Shown here piece after piece: positions 1 to 4,976 of a DNA stretch of 7,902 nucleotides (within the stretch, counting starts at the first letter, position 1; every line of letters starts with the position of its first letter). The translations under genes and the position numbers were made by a program. The notes under the pieces are model-generated. The model had not been told where the DNA came from. It searched no databases and saw only the letters and a list, made by a program, of their open reading frames with translations. This DNA is from Collinsella sp. (GTDB taxonomy: Bacteria > Actinomycetota > Coriobacteriia > Coriobacteriales > Coriobacteriaceae). The stretch is from assembly GCA_019413955.1 (NCBI GenBank), contig DXMX01000069.1, positions 1 to 7,902 of the forward strand. The letters are read 5' to 3'.

Positions 1-432
1 CAGTACATGGAGAACTGCAAGAGCTTTGATCTGGCAAAGTTCGACATGTCGAACTGCACAAATCTGCAGCACGCATTCGCGTATTGCGGCAATGCGACTT
101 CCTTCAGTATTTCAAGCTGGGATACGTCCTCGGTCGTCGAATTCGACTCGGCGCTCAAAAACCTTTACAAGGTCGAGGAGATTGACATCTCCGGATGGTC
201 GACGCGGAAAGCCGGCGATTTACGTCTCCTTTTTTCCGCCGACAGCTCGCTGAAAAGCGTGAAATTTGGACCAGGGTGGAAGACCTCAGATGTTATGGAT
301 ATGCTCGGCATGTTTAGCTATTGCAAAAATCTAAACCTCGACTGTTCCGATTGGAATGTCCCAACCTATGCCAATCATAGTAACTTCAATCACTGCGCCC
401 CCGGCGTTATCCTCCCGAAGGCGTGGCAGTAG
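1..432 (+). CDS. BspA-like (DUF285) repeat surface protein, C-terminal end only
   Basis: The reading frame is open from the left edge and ends at TAG 430-432, so only the last 143 residues are visible; the ATG at position 7 is internal. The sequence shows degenerate leucine-rich repeats of the BspA/DUF285 type: spaced units of the form 'hydrophobic-x-x-C-x-x-hydrophobic' followed by 'D-x-S-x-W' (ISSWDTSSV, IDISGWSTR, LDCSDWNVP). It ends in NFNHCAPGVILPKAWQ, which resembles the C-terminal cap I associate with this family. Such proteins are usually secreted or surface-attached adhesins. No sortase motif or membrane anchor is present at the C-terminus, so any anchoring or pilin-like part must be N-terminal and outside the window. 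It points the same way as the pilin gene 145 bases downstream, so the two may form one surface-protein locus. The family call is fairly secure; its ligand is unknown. Confidence 0.8.
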   Translation, partial: QYMENCKSFDLAKFDMSNCTNLQHAFAYCGNATSFSISSWDTSSVVEFDSALKNLYKVEEIDISGWSTRKAGDLRLLFSADSSLKSVKFGPGWKTSDVMDMLGMFSYCKNLNLDCSDWNVPTYANHSNFNHCAPGVILPKAWQ

Positions 433-470
433 GTCTGAAGAAACAAAACGGCAAGCAGTTTATGTGGCGC

Positions 471-510
471 GGGCACCCGTGCCGCCGTTGCCTCAGCGGC
501 ACGTTACGGG
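471..510 (+). repeat. Overlapping inverted repeats between the two surface-protein genes
   Basis: GGCAC 472-476 can pair with GTGCC 479-483. The same GTGCCGC segment, extended to 478-485, can instead pair with GCGGCACG 496-503 (8 bp, 10-base loop). CCCGT 476-480 is also complementary to ACGGG 506-510. The pairings exclude one another. No T-run follows, so this is not a standard intrinsic terminator. It could be a weak terminator for the upstream gene or a leader structure for the pilin mRNA. Confidence 0.35.
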
Positions 511-537
511 CTAGTCGGTTCGCTTTAACGTACGCTC

Positions 538-586
538 TGCATGCAATATCAATCCCCATGCGAAGGGAGTGTCGCATATGCATGCA
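538..586. repeat. Pair of TGCATGCA palindromes bracketing the pilin ribosome binding site
   Basis: The perfect 8-base palindrome TGCATGCA occurs at 538-545 and again at 579-586, the second overlapping the start codon at 578-580. The copies are 41 bases apart, close to four helical turns, a spacing compatible with a dimeric regulator binding one face of the DNA. That role is inference; short palindromes also arise by chance. I see no convincing -35/-10 promoter for the pilin gene between 433 and 577. Confidence 0.3.
563..569 (+). promoter_or_regulatory. Shine-Dalgarno site that fixes the pilin start at 578
   Basis: AAGGGAG at 563-569 lies 8 bases before ATG 578-580, a normal spacing. The in-frame GTG at 569-571 overlaps this site and would have no spacer, so it is not the start. 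Confidence 0.75.
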
Positions 587-1624
587 GCGGCAATTAACCT
601 TCGGGGGGGGGTATCTCCTAGGAATACCCGCCTCCGAGGCCAAGGAGCCATCGAGTACGTTCTGGTCATCGCGATTATCGTCCTGCTTGTGATGATAGCC
701 GGCCCTTGGGTCTCGTCGGCAATCAGGAACCAGTTCAACACGGTGGCGGGAGTATTGGTAAACGGGACAGCAGGTGGGACTTGGGAACCGAGCGGTTCCG
801 GCAGCGGTAACGGCGCCGATTCCGCGACCGTCCAGGCGGCCATCGCCAAGGACGCGAAGGACTGGACGCTCGATGAGCAGAAGGCCGTCGCCGAGGACAT
901 CGCCGCCAAGGGCGAGGCGTCGCCCGCCTACGCCAAGGCGAAGGCCGCGATGGATGCTGGGACGAAGTGGTCTATTAAGCTCACTAATGGCGAGACCCTC
1001 GAGTACCGCATCATCGGCATCAACCATGATAATTTGGCCGATGGCTCCGGTAAGGCGGGGCTGACGTTCCTCACCACCTCGACGGGAATCAAGTCCCGCA
1101 TGAATTCGGCGAACAACAACGTCGGCGGCTGGGAGGCATCCGAGCTCCGCGCGAAGATGAACTCCGGAGAGATCTGGAACCTCATGCCGTCCGATTTCCA
1201 GTCCAAGGTGAAATCCGCCGAGAAGCTCACGATAAACACCATCGGACCAGGTAAGCCTTCCGCCGTCACAGCTACCTCCGACAGGTTGTTCCTGCTCAGC
1301 TACTCCGAGATCGTCCCGACTTCGTATTGGGCGGATAGCGACCCTTTGACCTCTTCCGAGGGCACCCAGTACGAGGCCTTCAAGGGCAAGGTGATGAATA
1401 ACCACTCGGGTAACGAGTGCCTGAAGTTTGGCGGCTTTTGGTGGGAGCGTTCGCCACAGCCGCTCAGCTTTTCGTTCTTCCACGGTGTCGACTTCTGGGG
1501 CGATCCGTCGGGCAGCGGCGACCCGGCGGGCTTGTATTACGTGTCCCCGCTTGGTGCTCTAGTCTCATCTGCATCTATTGAAAGGCCCGCGCAGCCCTGT
1601 GCGGGCCTTTCTCTTGGCAACTGA
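578..1624 (+). CDS. Flp-type prepilin with a C-terminal DUF6273 domain, putative phase-variable pilus adhesin; 3' end probably frameshifted
   Basis: As written the product has 348 residues. A short basic leader (1-21) ends in RLRG, followed by QGAIEYVLVIAIIVLL. Cleavage after G21 would put Glu at +5 and Tyr at +6 of the mature protein, the hallmark of Flp/Tad prepilins cut by a TadV-type peptidase. The hydrophobic helix spans about 28-43. Then come a Gly/Ser-rich linker (about 60-80), an Ala/Lys-rich helical stretch (about 81-126) and a DUF6273 domain (about 127 to the end), recognised from GGWEASELRAKMNSGEIW, DRLFLLSYSEI and WWERSP. The likely role is a pilin or minor pilin that displays a binding domain outside the cell; the ligand is unknown. 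Nine G bases (603-611) in the leader codons make it a slippage target. The last 23 or so residues look wrong: they are encoded across the terminator at 1580-1612. Codons at 1551-1559 in the +1 frame read LVL and stop at 1560, which suggests a small indel near 1550. Confidence 0.75.
   Translation: MHAAAINLRGGVSPRNTRLRGQGAIEYVLVIAIIVLLVMIAGPWVSSAIRNQFNTVAGVLVNGTAGGTWEPSGSGSGNGADSATVQAAIAKDAKDWTLDEQKAVAEDIAAKGEASPAYAKAKAAMDAGTKWSIKLTNGETLEYRIIGINHDNLADGSGKAGLTFLTTSTGIKSRMNSANNNVGGWEASELRAKMNSGEIWNLMPSDFQSKVKSAEKLTINTIGPGKPSAVTATSDRLFLLSYSEIVPTSYWADSDPLTSSEGTQYEAFKGKVMNNHSGNECLKFGGFWWERSPQPLSFSFFHGVDFWGDPSGSGDPAGLYYVSPLGALVSSASIERPAQPCAGLSLGN
603..611 (+). repeat. G9 homopolymer in the pilin leader, candidate phase-variation switch
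   Basis: Nine consecutive G bases encode part of R9-G10-G11-V12, before the prepilin cleavage site. With nine G the frame is open. With ten, TAG at 619-621 comes into frame three codons after the tract. With eight, the frame closes at TGA 690-692 inside the membrane helix. Long G runs near the start of surface-protein genes are a known basis of slipped-strand phase variation. I infer that role here; only one tract length can be seen. Confidence 0.7.
1580..1614 (+). terminator. Intrinsic terminator of the pilin gene
   Basis: AAAGGCCCGC 1581-1590 pairs perfectly with GCGGGCCTTT 1601-1610. The outer pair G1580-C1611 and three inner pairs (one a G-U wobble) can extend the stem, leaving a four-base GCCC loop. 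A T-rich stretch, TTTCTCTT, runs from the stem base. The hairpin lies inside the open frame that ends at 1624, which is unusual. It begins 18 bases after the alternative-frame stop at 1560-1562, a natural gene-to-terminator distance. The A-run on the left could also support minus-strand termination. Confidence 0.85.
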
Positions 1625-1869
1625 AGGAACAATTTGAGGTTCGTGGCACAGGATATCGGGTTGAGGAGAAATGGGGTCATACGGCGGCTCTCAGAGCGCC
1701 TGTCGCGATCCCCCGCCATTACCTCTGCTGCACCCTCGTATAGAGTTCATCTCGCTTGCCGTTTCGTTGCAACAGCCCACTTGTCCACCGATCAAGTGAA
1801 CTACTGGAATAAATACAGCGACACGCTTGTTCGTTACAGTGGCTATATCGGTGTAAATCGCCGCGATAG

Positions 1870-1892
1870 ATACAGCCTGTACTCGGCTGTAT
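1870..1892. repeat. 8-bp inverted repeat, operator-like
   Basis: ATACAGCC (1870-1877) and GGCTGTAT (1885-1892) are perfect inverted copies around a 7-base centre. A third partial copy, ATACAGC, is at 1813-1819. The shape suits a dimeric DNA-binding protein or a small RNA hairpin. No T-run follows, so it is not a terminator. Confidence 0.4.
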
Positions 1893-1899
1893 ACCTGCT

Positions 1900-1994
1900 A
1901 CGCGTATGTAGATTCATATCGCGTTAATAAATCGGCTCAAGCGTGTGCAAAACGCACAAGTAGCCGCAAAAGGCGATTAACGCGTAGGTAGATT
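1900..1994. repeat. Nested three-stem inverted repeat flanked by a 15-base direct repeat
   Basis: Three nested complementary pairs are visible: CGCGTTAAT 1920-1928 with ATTAACGCG 1976-1984 (9 bp), CGGCT 1933-1937 with AGCCG 1962-1966 (5 bp), and TGTGC 1944-1948 with GCACA 1954-1958 (5 bp, loop AAAAC). In addition, ACGCGTA-N-GTAGATT occurs at 1900-1914 and 1980-1994, a direct repeat with one mismatch and exactly 80 bases apart; the second copy overlaps the outer right arm. The combination could be a cruciform or structured RNA, or arm-type sites of a tyrosine recombinase next to a tRNA. Which one is not decided by the sequence. Confidence 0.5.
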
Positions 1995-2006
1995 ATAGGC
2001 ACCCTG

Positions 2007-2037
2007 TTGCTTAATCAAAATTAAGCAATTGCTTAAA
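2007..2037. repeat. Three clustered TTGCTTAA half-sites forming two palindromes
   Basis: TTGCTTAAT at 2007-2015, its inverted copy ATTAAGCAA at 2020-2028, and TTGCTTAAA at 2029-2037 lie in a row. The first two form a 9-bp inverted repeat around CAAA. The last two create the perfect 16-base palindrome TTAAGCAATTGCTTAA (2021-2036). The cluster borders the T-run of the tRNA terminator. Protein binding is plausible but unproven. Confidence 0.45.
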
Positions 2038-2069
2038 ACAAAAAAGGTCAGGCACTAAGTGCCTGACCT
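2031..2069 (-). terminator. Intrinsic terminator of tRNA-Pro and the minus-strand operon
   Basis: On the minus strand, AGGTCAGGCAC (2069-2059) and GTGCCTGACCT (2055-2045) form a perfect 11-bp stem around a three-base loop. The run TTTTTTGTTTT follows directly. It begins 10 bases beyond the encoded CCA end of the tRNA, so it most likely ends the tRNA transcript and any read-through from coaBC. Confidence 0.9.
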
Positions 2070-2078
2070 GCAAACTTC

Positions 2079-2155
<77 letters not shown>

Positions 2156-2197
2156 AAGCTTTTGTTTGTTGCTCTGCTCTCGCTCGCAACAGGGAGT

Positions 2198-2227
2198 ATA
2201 TTAACCCGAAACTTTAGACTTGTGCAA
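2198..2227 (-). promoter_or_regulatory. Probable sigma-70-type promoter for tRNA-Pro
   Basis: On the minus strand, TTGCAC (2227-2222) is followed after 18 bases by TAATAT (2203-2198), about 40 bases before the tRNA 5' end. It lies between the coaBC stop (2236) and the tRNA. I see no terminator hairpin after coaBC, so the tRNA may also receive read-through transcription. Confidence 0.55.
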
Positions 2228-2235
2228 GAACTTTT

Positions 2236-3447
2236 TTATAAATTTTGAAGCAAGTCCAAAATTGTATCTGCGAGCTTGTGTTTTGTTAGCACGGGAAGTT
2301 CTTGCTTACCCGCTGTACTCACGATCCAGGCCTTGTTGGTATCGGTTCCAAAGCCCGAATCGGCGCGCGAGACATCGTTGGCGATAATGGCATCGCAACC
2401 CTTGCGGGCGAGCTTGCGCTGCGCGTACTCCACAACGTTATCGGTTTCGGCCGCAAAGCCGATCACGCACCGCTCTCCCTTTTGGCGCGAGAGCTCGGCC
2501 AAGATATCGACTGTCTCGATCAGTTCGATGCGATCCAGGCGCTCGTTGGCCTTTTTGAGTTTATGGTCCGCAGGGGTGGCGGGGGTATAGTCGGCGACGG
2601 CGGCCGCACAAATTGCAGCATCGGCCGTCTGGAAGGCGCTCAGTGCCGCCTGGAGCATCTCTGCGGCGGTTTGCACGCGCACGCACTCCACGCCGCGGGG
2701 CACATCGAGTGATGCCGGTCCCAACACGAGCGTGACCTCGGCACCGCGGCGTGCGGCCTCCCCTGCAAGGGCGACGCCCATCTTGCCTGATGAGCGGTTG
2801 CCAATGAAGCGCACCGGGTCGATCGGTTCGTGCGTGGGGCCGGCGGTAATCACGATGCGCTTGCCCGCCAGGTCCTGAGGCGCGGGGTTGAGCACCTCAC
2901 TGACAGCCTCGACGATGTCCTCGGACTCGCTCATACGTCCCGTGTCCACGTCGCCGCAGGCAAGGTAGCCGCTGCCGGGTCCCACCACATGCACGCCGCG
3001 GTCGCGCAACGTGGCCATGTTGGCCTGCGTCGCCGGAGCCTTCCACATGCCGTTATTCATAGCGGGTGCGATCACGATGGGTCGCGGCGTGGCCAGCAGC
3101 GTGGTGGAGATGAGGTCGTCGGCGATGCCGTTGGCCATCTTGGCGATGATATTGGCCGTCGCGGGCGCCACGACCACCAGATCGGGCTCCTGCGCCAGCG
3201 AAATGTGGTGGATAGGGTCGGAGGGATCGTCGAATAGGCCCACGGCAACGGGCTCGTTGGTGAGCGCACGGAAGGTGAGCGGGCCCACAAACTCGGTGGC
3301 ATGCTCGCTCATGACGACCTTGACGCGCGCGCCGCGCTTTTGCAGCAGGCGCACGATATTGCACGACTTATAGGCGGCGATCCCGCCGGTAATACCCAGC
3401 AGGATCGTTTTTCCCTCAAGTTGCATTGAATTGTTGGGTGCCGCCAT
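2236..3447 (-). CDS. coaBC: Bifunctional phosphopantothenoylcysteine decarboxylase / phosphopantothenate-cysteine ligase
   Basis: CoaBC performs two consecutive cytosolic steps of coenzyme A synthesis: it joins 4'-phosphopantothenate to cysteine (CoaB, CTP-dependent) and decarboxylates the product with FMN (CoaC). The 403 residues match the usual bifunctional length. The CoaC half (about 12-190) has GITGGIAAYK at 18-27, the active-site His at 80/81 (IHHISLA), PAMN at 128-131 and the substrate-clamp Cys164 in GYLACG. The CoaB half (about 194-403) has TAGPTHEPID at 201-210, NRSSGKMG at 217-224, AAVADYTP at 282-289 and the nucleotide-site lysines KLKK at 296-299. The start at 3447 is supported by AAGGAAG 8-9 bases upstream, inside the end of the preceding gene, with only 3 bases between the two genes. 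It is the last protein gene of the operon. All key residues seen are present. Confidence 0.97.
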   Translation of the reverse strand: MAAPNNSMQLEGKTILLGITGGIAAYKSCNIVRLLQKRGARVKVVMSEHATEFVGPLTFRALTNEPVAVGLFDDPSDPIHHISLAQEPDLVVVAPATANIIAKMANGIADDLISTTLLATPRPIVIAPAMNNGMWKAPATQANMATLRDRGVHVVGPGSGYLACGDVDTGRMSESEDIVEAVSEVLNPAPQDLAGKRIVITAGPTHEPIDPVRFIGNRSSGKMGVALAGEAARRGAEVTLVLGPASLDVPRGVECVRVQTAAEMLQAALSAFQTADAAICAAAVADYTPATPADHKLKKANERLDRIELIETVDILAELSRQKGERCVIGFAAETDNVVEYAQRKLARKGCDAIIANDVSRADSGFGTDTNKAWIVSTAGKQELPVLTKHKLADTILDLLQNL

Positions 3448-3450
3448 CGT

Positions 3451-4170
3451 TTAAGCTTCCTTGCTCGGGAGTACCAGGAGGCGGTGGCAGTACGGGCAGT
3501 GCGTAATCTCGCTACCGTCGTGGTTGAGGTCGCTCATGGACGATGCTTGAAGCGCGGTGTGGCAGACCGTGGGGATGTTCCCCTGGATGGTCTCGACGGC
3601 CAGGCCGCGGAACTGCTTGAGCAGACGCTCGTAGTCGGTGAGCACGTCGGCCGGCAGCGTGGCAGCAAGCGCGGTGCGCTCCTTAGTGGCGGCGTCAATC
3701 TGAGCCTGCAGGTCGGCAGCCTTGGCGCGGGCAGCCTTGGTGTCGGCCTTTACGCCCTCCTCGAACTTGGCGATGATGGCCTGCGCGCGAGCTTCGCGGT
3801 CAAGCGCTTCCTTATGGGCGACCACGACGTCCTTGCGGGTGTGCTCGATCTTGTCCAGGCGTTTGGCCAGGGTGGCAAGCTCGTTTTCCAGATCCTGGAC
3901 CTCGCGGTAGTCAGAGCCGTCGACGTGGCGCTTCTTGGCGGCCTCGATGGCGTTGTTGGTCTGGATCTCGGTGGTGTTGAGATCGTCCAGCTCAATGTCC
4001 AGGTCCTTGCGCTGGGCGTAGAGCTTGGTCATCTCGGCCTTGAGCTTCACATAGGTCTTGCGCTTGGAAGCGAGCTCCTTGAGCTCCGGCATATTGGCAA
4101 GTTCGCTCTTGTTGCGGGCGAGCTCCAAATCGATCTGTTGCAGCTTGAGTAGCGTAGCGCCGGCGCTCAT
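3451..4170 (-). CDS. Coiled-coil protein with a C-terminal C4-type zinc-ribbon domain (zf-RING_7 family)
   Basis: The 239-residue protein is mostly long charged helix (about 15-175), predicted coiled coil, followed by a compact zinc-ribbon-like end. Members of this family, common beside nif3 in bacteria, are described as putative nucleic-acid-binding or adaptor proteins; their role is not settled. The second knuckle CPYCHR is intact (C225, C228). The first has only C203: the expected partner three residues before it is Pro200 (IPTVCH), so zinc binding may use a histidine or be lost. I start it at ATG 4170, not at the longer in-frame ATG 4206. AGGAG lies 7 bases before 4170, and this ATG overlaps the nif3-family stop as ATGA, indicating translational coupling. 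Its TAA is 3 bases before coaBC. Confidence 0.85.
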   Translation of the reverse strand: MSAGATLLKLQQIDLELARNKSELANMPELKELASKRKTYVKLKAEMTKLYAQRKDLDIELDDLNTTEIQTNNAIEAAKKRHVDGSDYREVQDLENELATLAKRLDKIEHTRKDVVVAHKEALDREARAQAIIAKFEEGVKADTKAARAKAADLQAQIDAATKERTALAATLPADVLTDYERLLKQFRGLAVETIQGNIPTVCHTALQASSMSDLNHDGSEITHCPYCHRLLVLPSKEA

Positions 4171-4976
4171 AAGTTCTCTCCTTTTGTCACAGTCCACCAT
4201 TGGCAAGGGTTCAGTATTTTAATCGCATGACGGGGGTCGACCCCGGCGTCAACTGTAGAGTTCATCAATATATCAACGAACGGCTCCTCAGAGCGGTCGT
4301 GGCCGAGCAAGATCACCGGCAGCCCGCGCAAGGCAAGGTCTTGCGCCACGTGGTAGCCCGCCTCGCCCGTCACGACAACATCTGCGCCCGCGGTGATGGC
4401 GAGCTCTCCAAAGTCGCCCAGGGAGCCGCCCAAAATGGCGACGGTGCGGCACGGGCGATCGGCTTCGCCCCACACACGCGGGTCACTGCCGAAGGCCGTG
4501 GCGGCACGGGTGGCAAGATCGCGCAGCGTGCACGGGTCGTTGAGCGTTGCAAGCGCGCCCAGGCCGGTTGCCTCGGGGTCGTCCACATGCTCCAGCGAGC
4601 TCATGGGCTCAGCGCCCAGCAACTCACTCAGGCGAACGCGCGCTTCGTGCGAACGGTCCAGGTTGGTGTGGAGCGAAATAATGCTCACGCCGCAACGGGC
4701 CGCCTCGTACAGCGCAGCGCTGCACTGGGGGCGTGACGCATCCGCCGGACAAAACGCCTCGGGCGCCTTGATATAGACGGGGTGATGCGTCAGCAGCACG
4801 TTGGCACCGGCATCTTGTGCGCGGCGAACATTAGCTTCGGTCGCATCGAGTGCGCAGGCCACGCCAGCAATCTCGGCGGCAGGGTCGCCCACGGAGAGCC
4901 CTACATAATCCCAGCCCTCGGCGTCCGCCTTGGGGTAGCGTGCCAGCAGCGCGCGTTCGAGCTCGGCGACGATCAT
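4167..4976 (-). CDS. NIF3-family (YqfO/YbgI-like) dinuclear metal-binding protein
   Basis: NIF3-like proteins form toroidal oligomers with a two-metal centre. GTP cyclohydrolase I type 2 and other hydrolase roles have been proposed, but the biological function is unresolved. The 269 residues fit the single-domain form without the inserted PII-like domain. Metal-ligand motifs are visible: LTHHP with H64/H65, SLHTNLD with H103 and D107, and near the C-terminus TGEAGYH (203-209) and GHDRSE with H226 and E230. The start ATG at 4976 overlaps the desulfurase stop as ATGA, and its own TGA overlaps the next start. That places it tightly in the operon between the desulfurase and the zinc-ribbon gene, a pairing also common elsewhere. 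The family is well supported; the substrate is not known. Confidence 0.92.
   Translation of the reverse strand: MIVAELERALLARYPKADAEGWDYVGLSVGDPAAEIAGVACALDATEANVRRAQDAGANVLLTHHPVYIKAPEAFCPADASRPQCSAALYEAARCGVSIISLHTNLDRSHEARVRLSELLGAEPMSSLEHVDDPEATGLGALATLNDPCTLRDLATRAATAFGSDPRVWGEADRPCRTVAILGGSLGDFGELAITAGADVVVTGEAGYHVAQDLALRGLPVILLGHDRSEEPFVDILMNSTVDAGVDPRHAIKILNPCQWWTVTKGENL

Larger units (their letters stand above)
1625..2030. other. Gene-free, repeat-rich spacer between the surface locus and tRNA-Pro
   Basis: No open frame here resembles a known protein. The stretch looks more AT-rich than its neighbours, especially from about 1800. It contains many short inverted repeats: CACTTG 1778-1783 with CAAGTG 1793-1798, ATACAGCC 1870-1877 with GGCTGTAT 1885-1892, and the elements listed separately at 1900-1994 and 2007-2037. 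Possible identities are a recombinase attachment region, a structured small RNA, or decayed mobile DNA. The sequence alone does not decide between them. Confidence 0.5.

Noticed and set aside
569..577. Upstream in-frame GTG as the pilin start
   Set aside because: It overlaps the Shine-Dalgarno sequence, leaving no spacer; ATG 578 has correct spacing.
423..692. Open frame overlapping the start of the pilin gene in another frame
   Set aside because: It has no ribosome binding site and no recognisable protein. It matters only because it is the frame entered when the G tract loses one base.
407..1483. Long minus-strand open frame opposite the pilin gene
   Set aside because: It mirrors the GC-rich codons of the pilin, has low-complexity Arg/Gly/Leu content, and matches no family I recognise.
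1634..1927. 97-codon TTG-start frame in the spacer
   Set aside because: A short AAGGA precedes it, but it follows a strong terminator, crosses several inverted repeats and resembles no known protein.
3484..4152. Long plus-strand frame opposite the zinc-ribbon gene, and similar frames opposite coaBC, nif3 and the desulfurase
   Set aside because: All are antisense shadows of genes with clear family motifs on the minus strand.
4171..4206. Twelve-residue N-terminal extension of the zinc-ribbon protein
   Set aside because: The extension overlaps the NIF3 coding end, while ATG 4170 has AGGAG at 7 bases and an ATGA coupling overlap.
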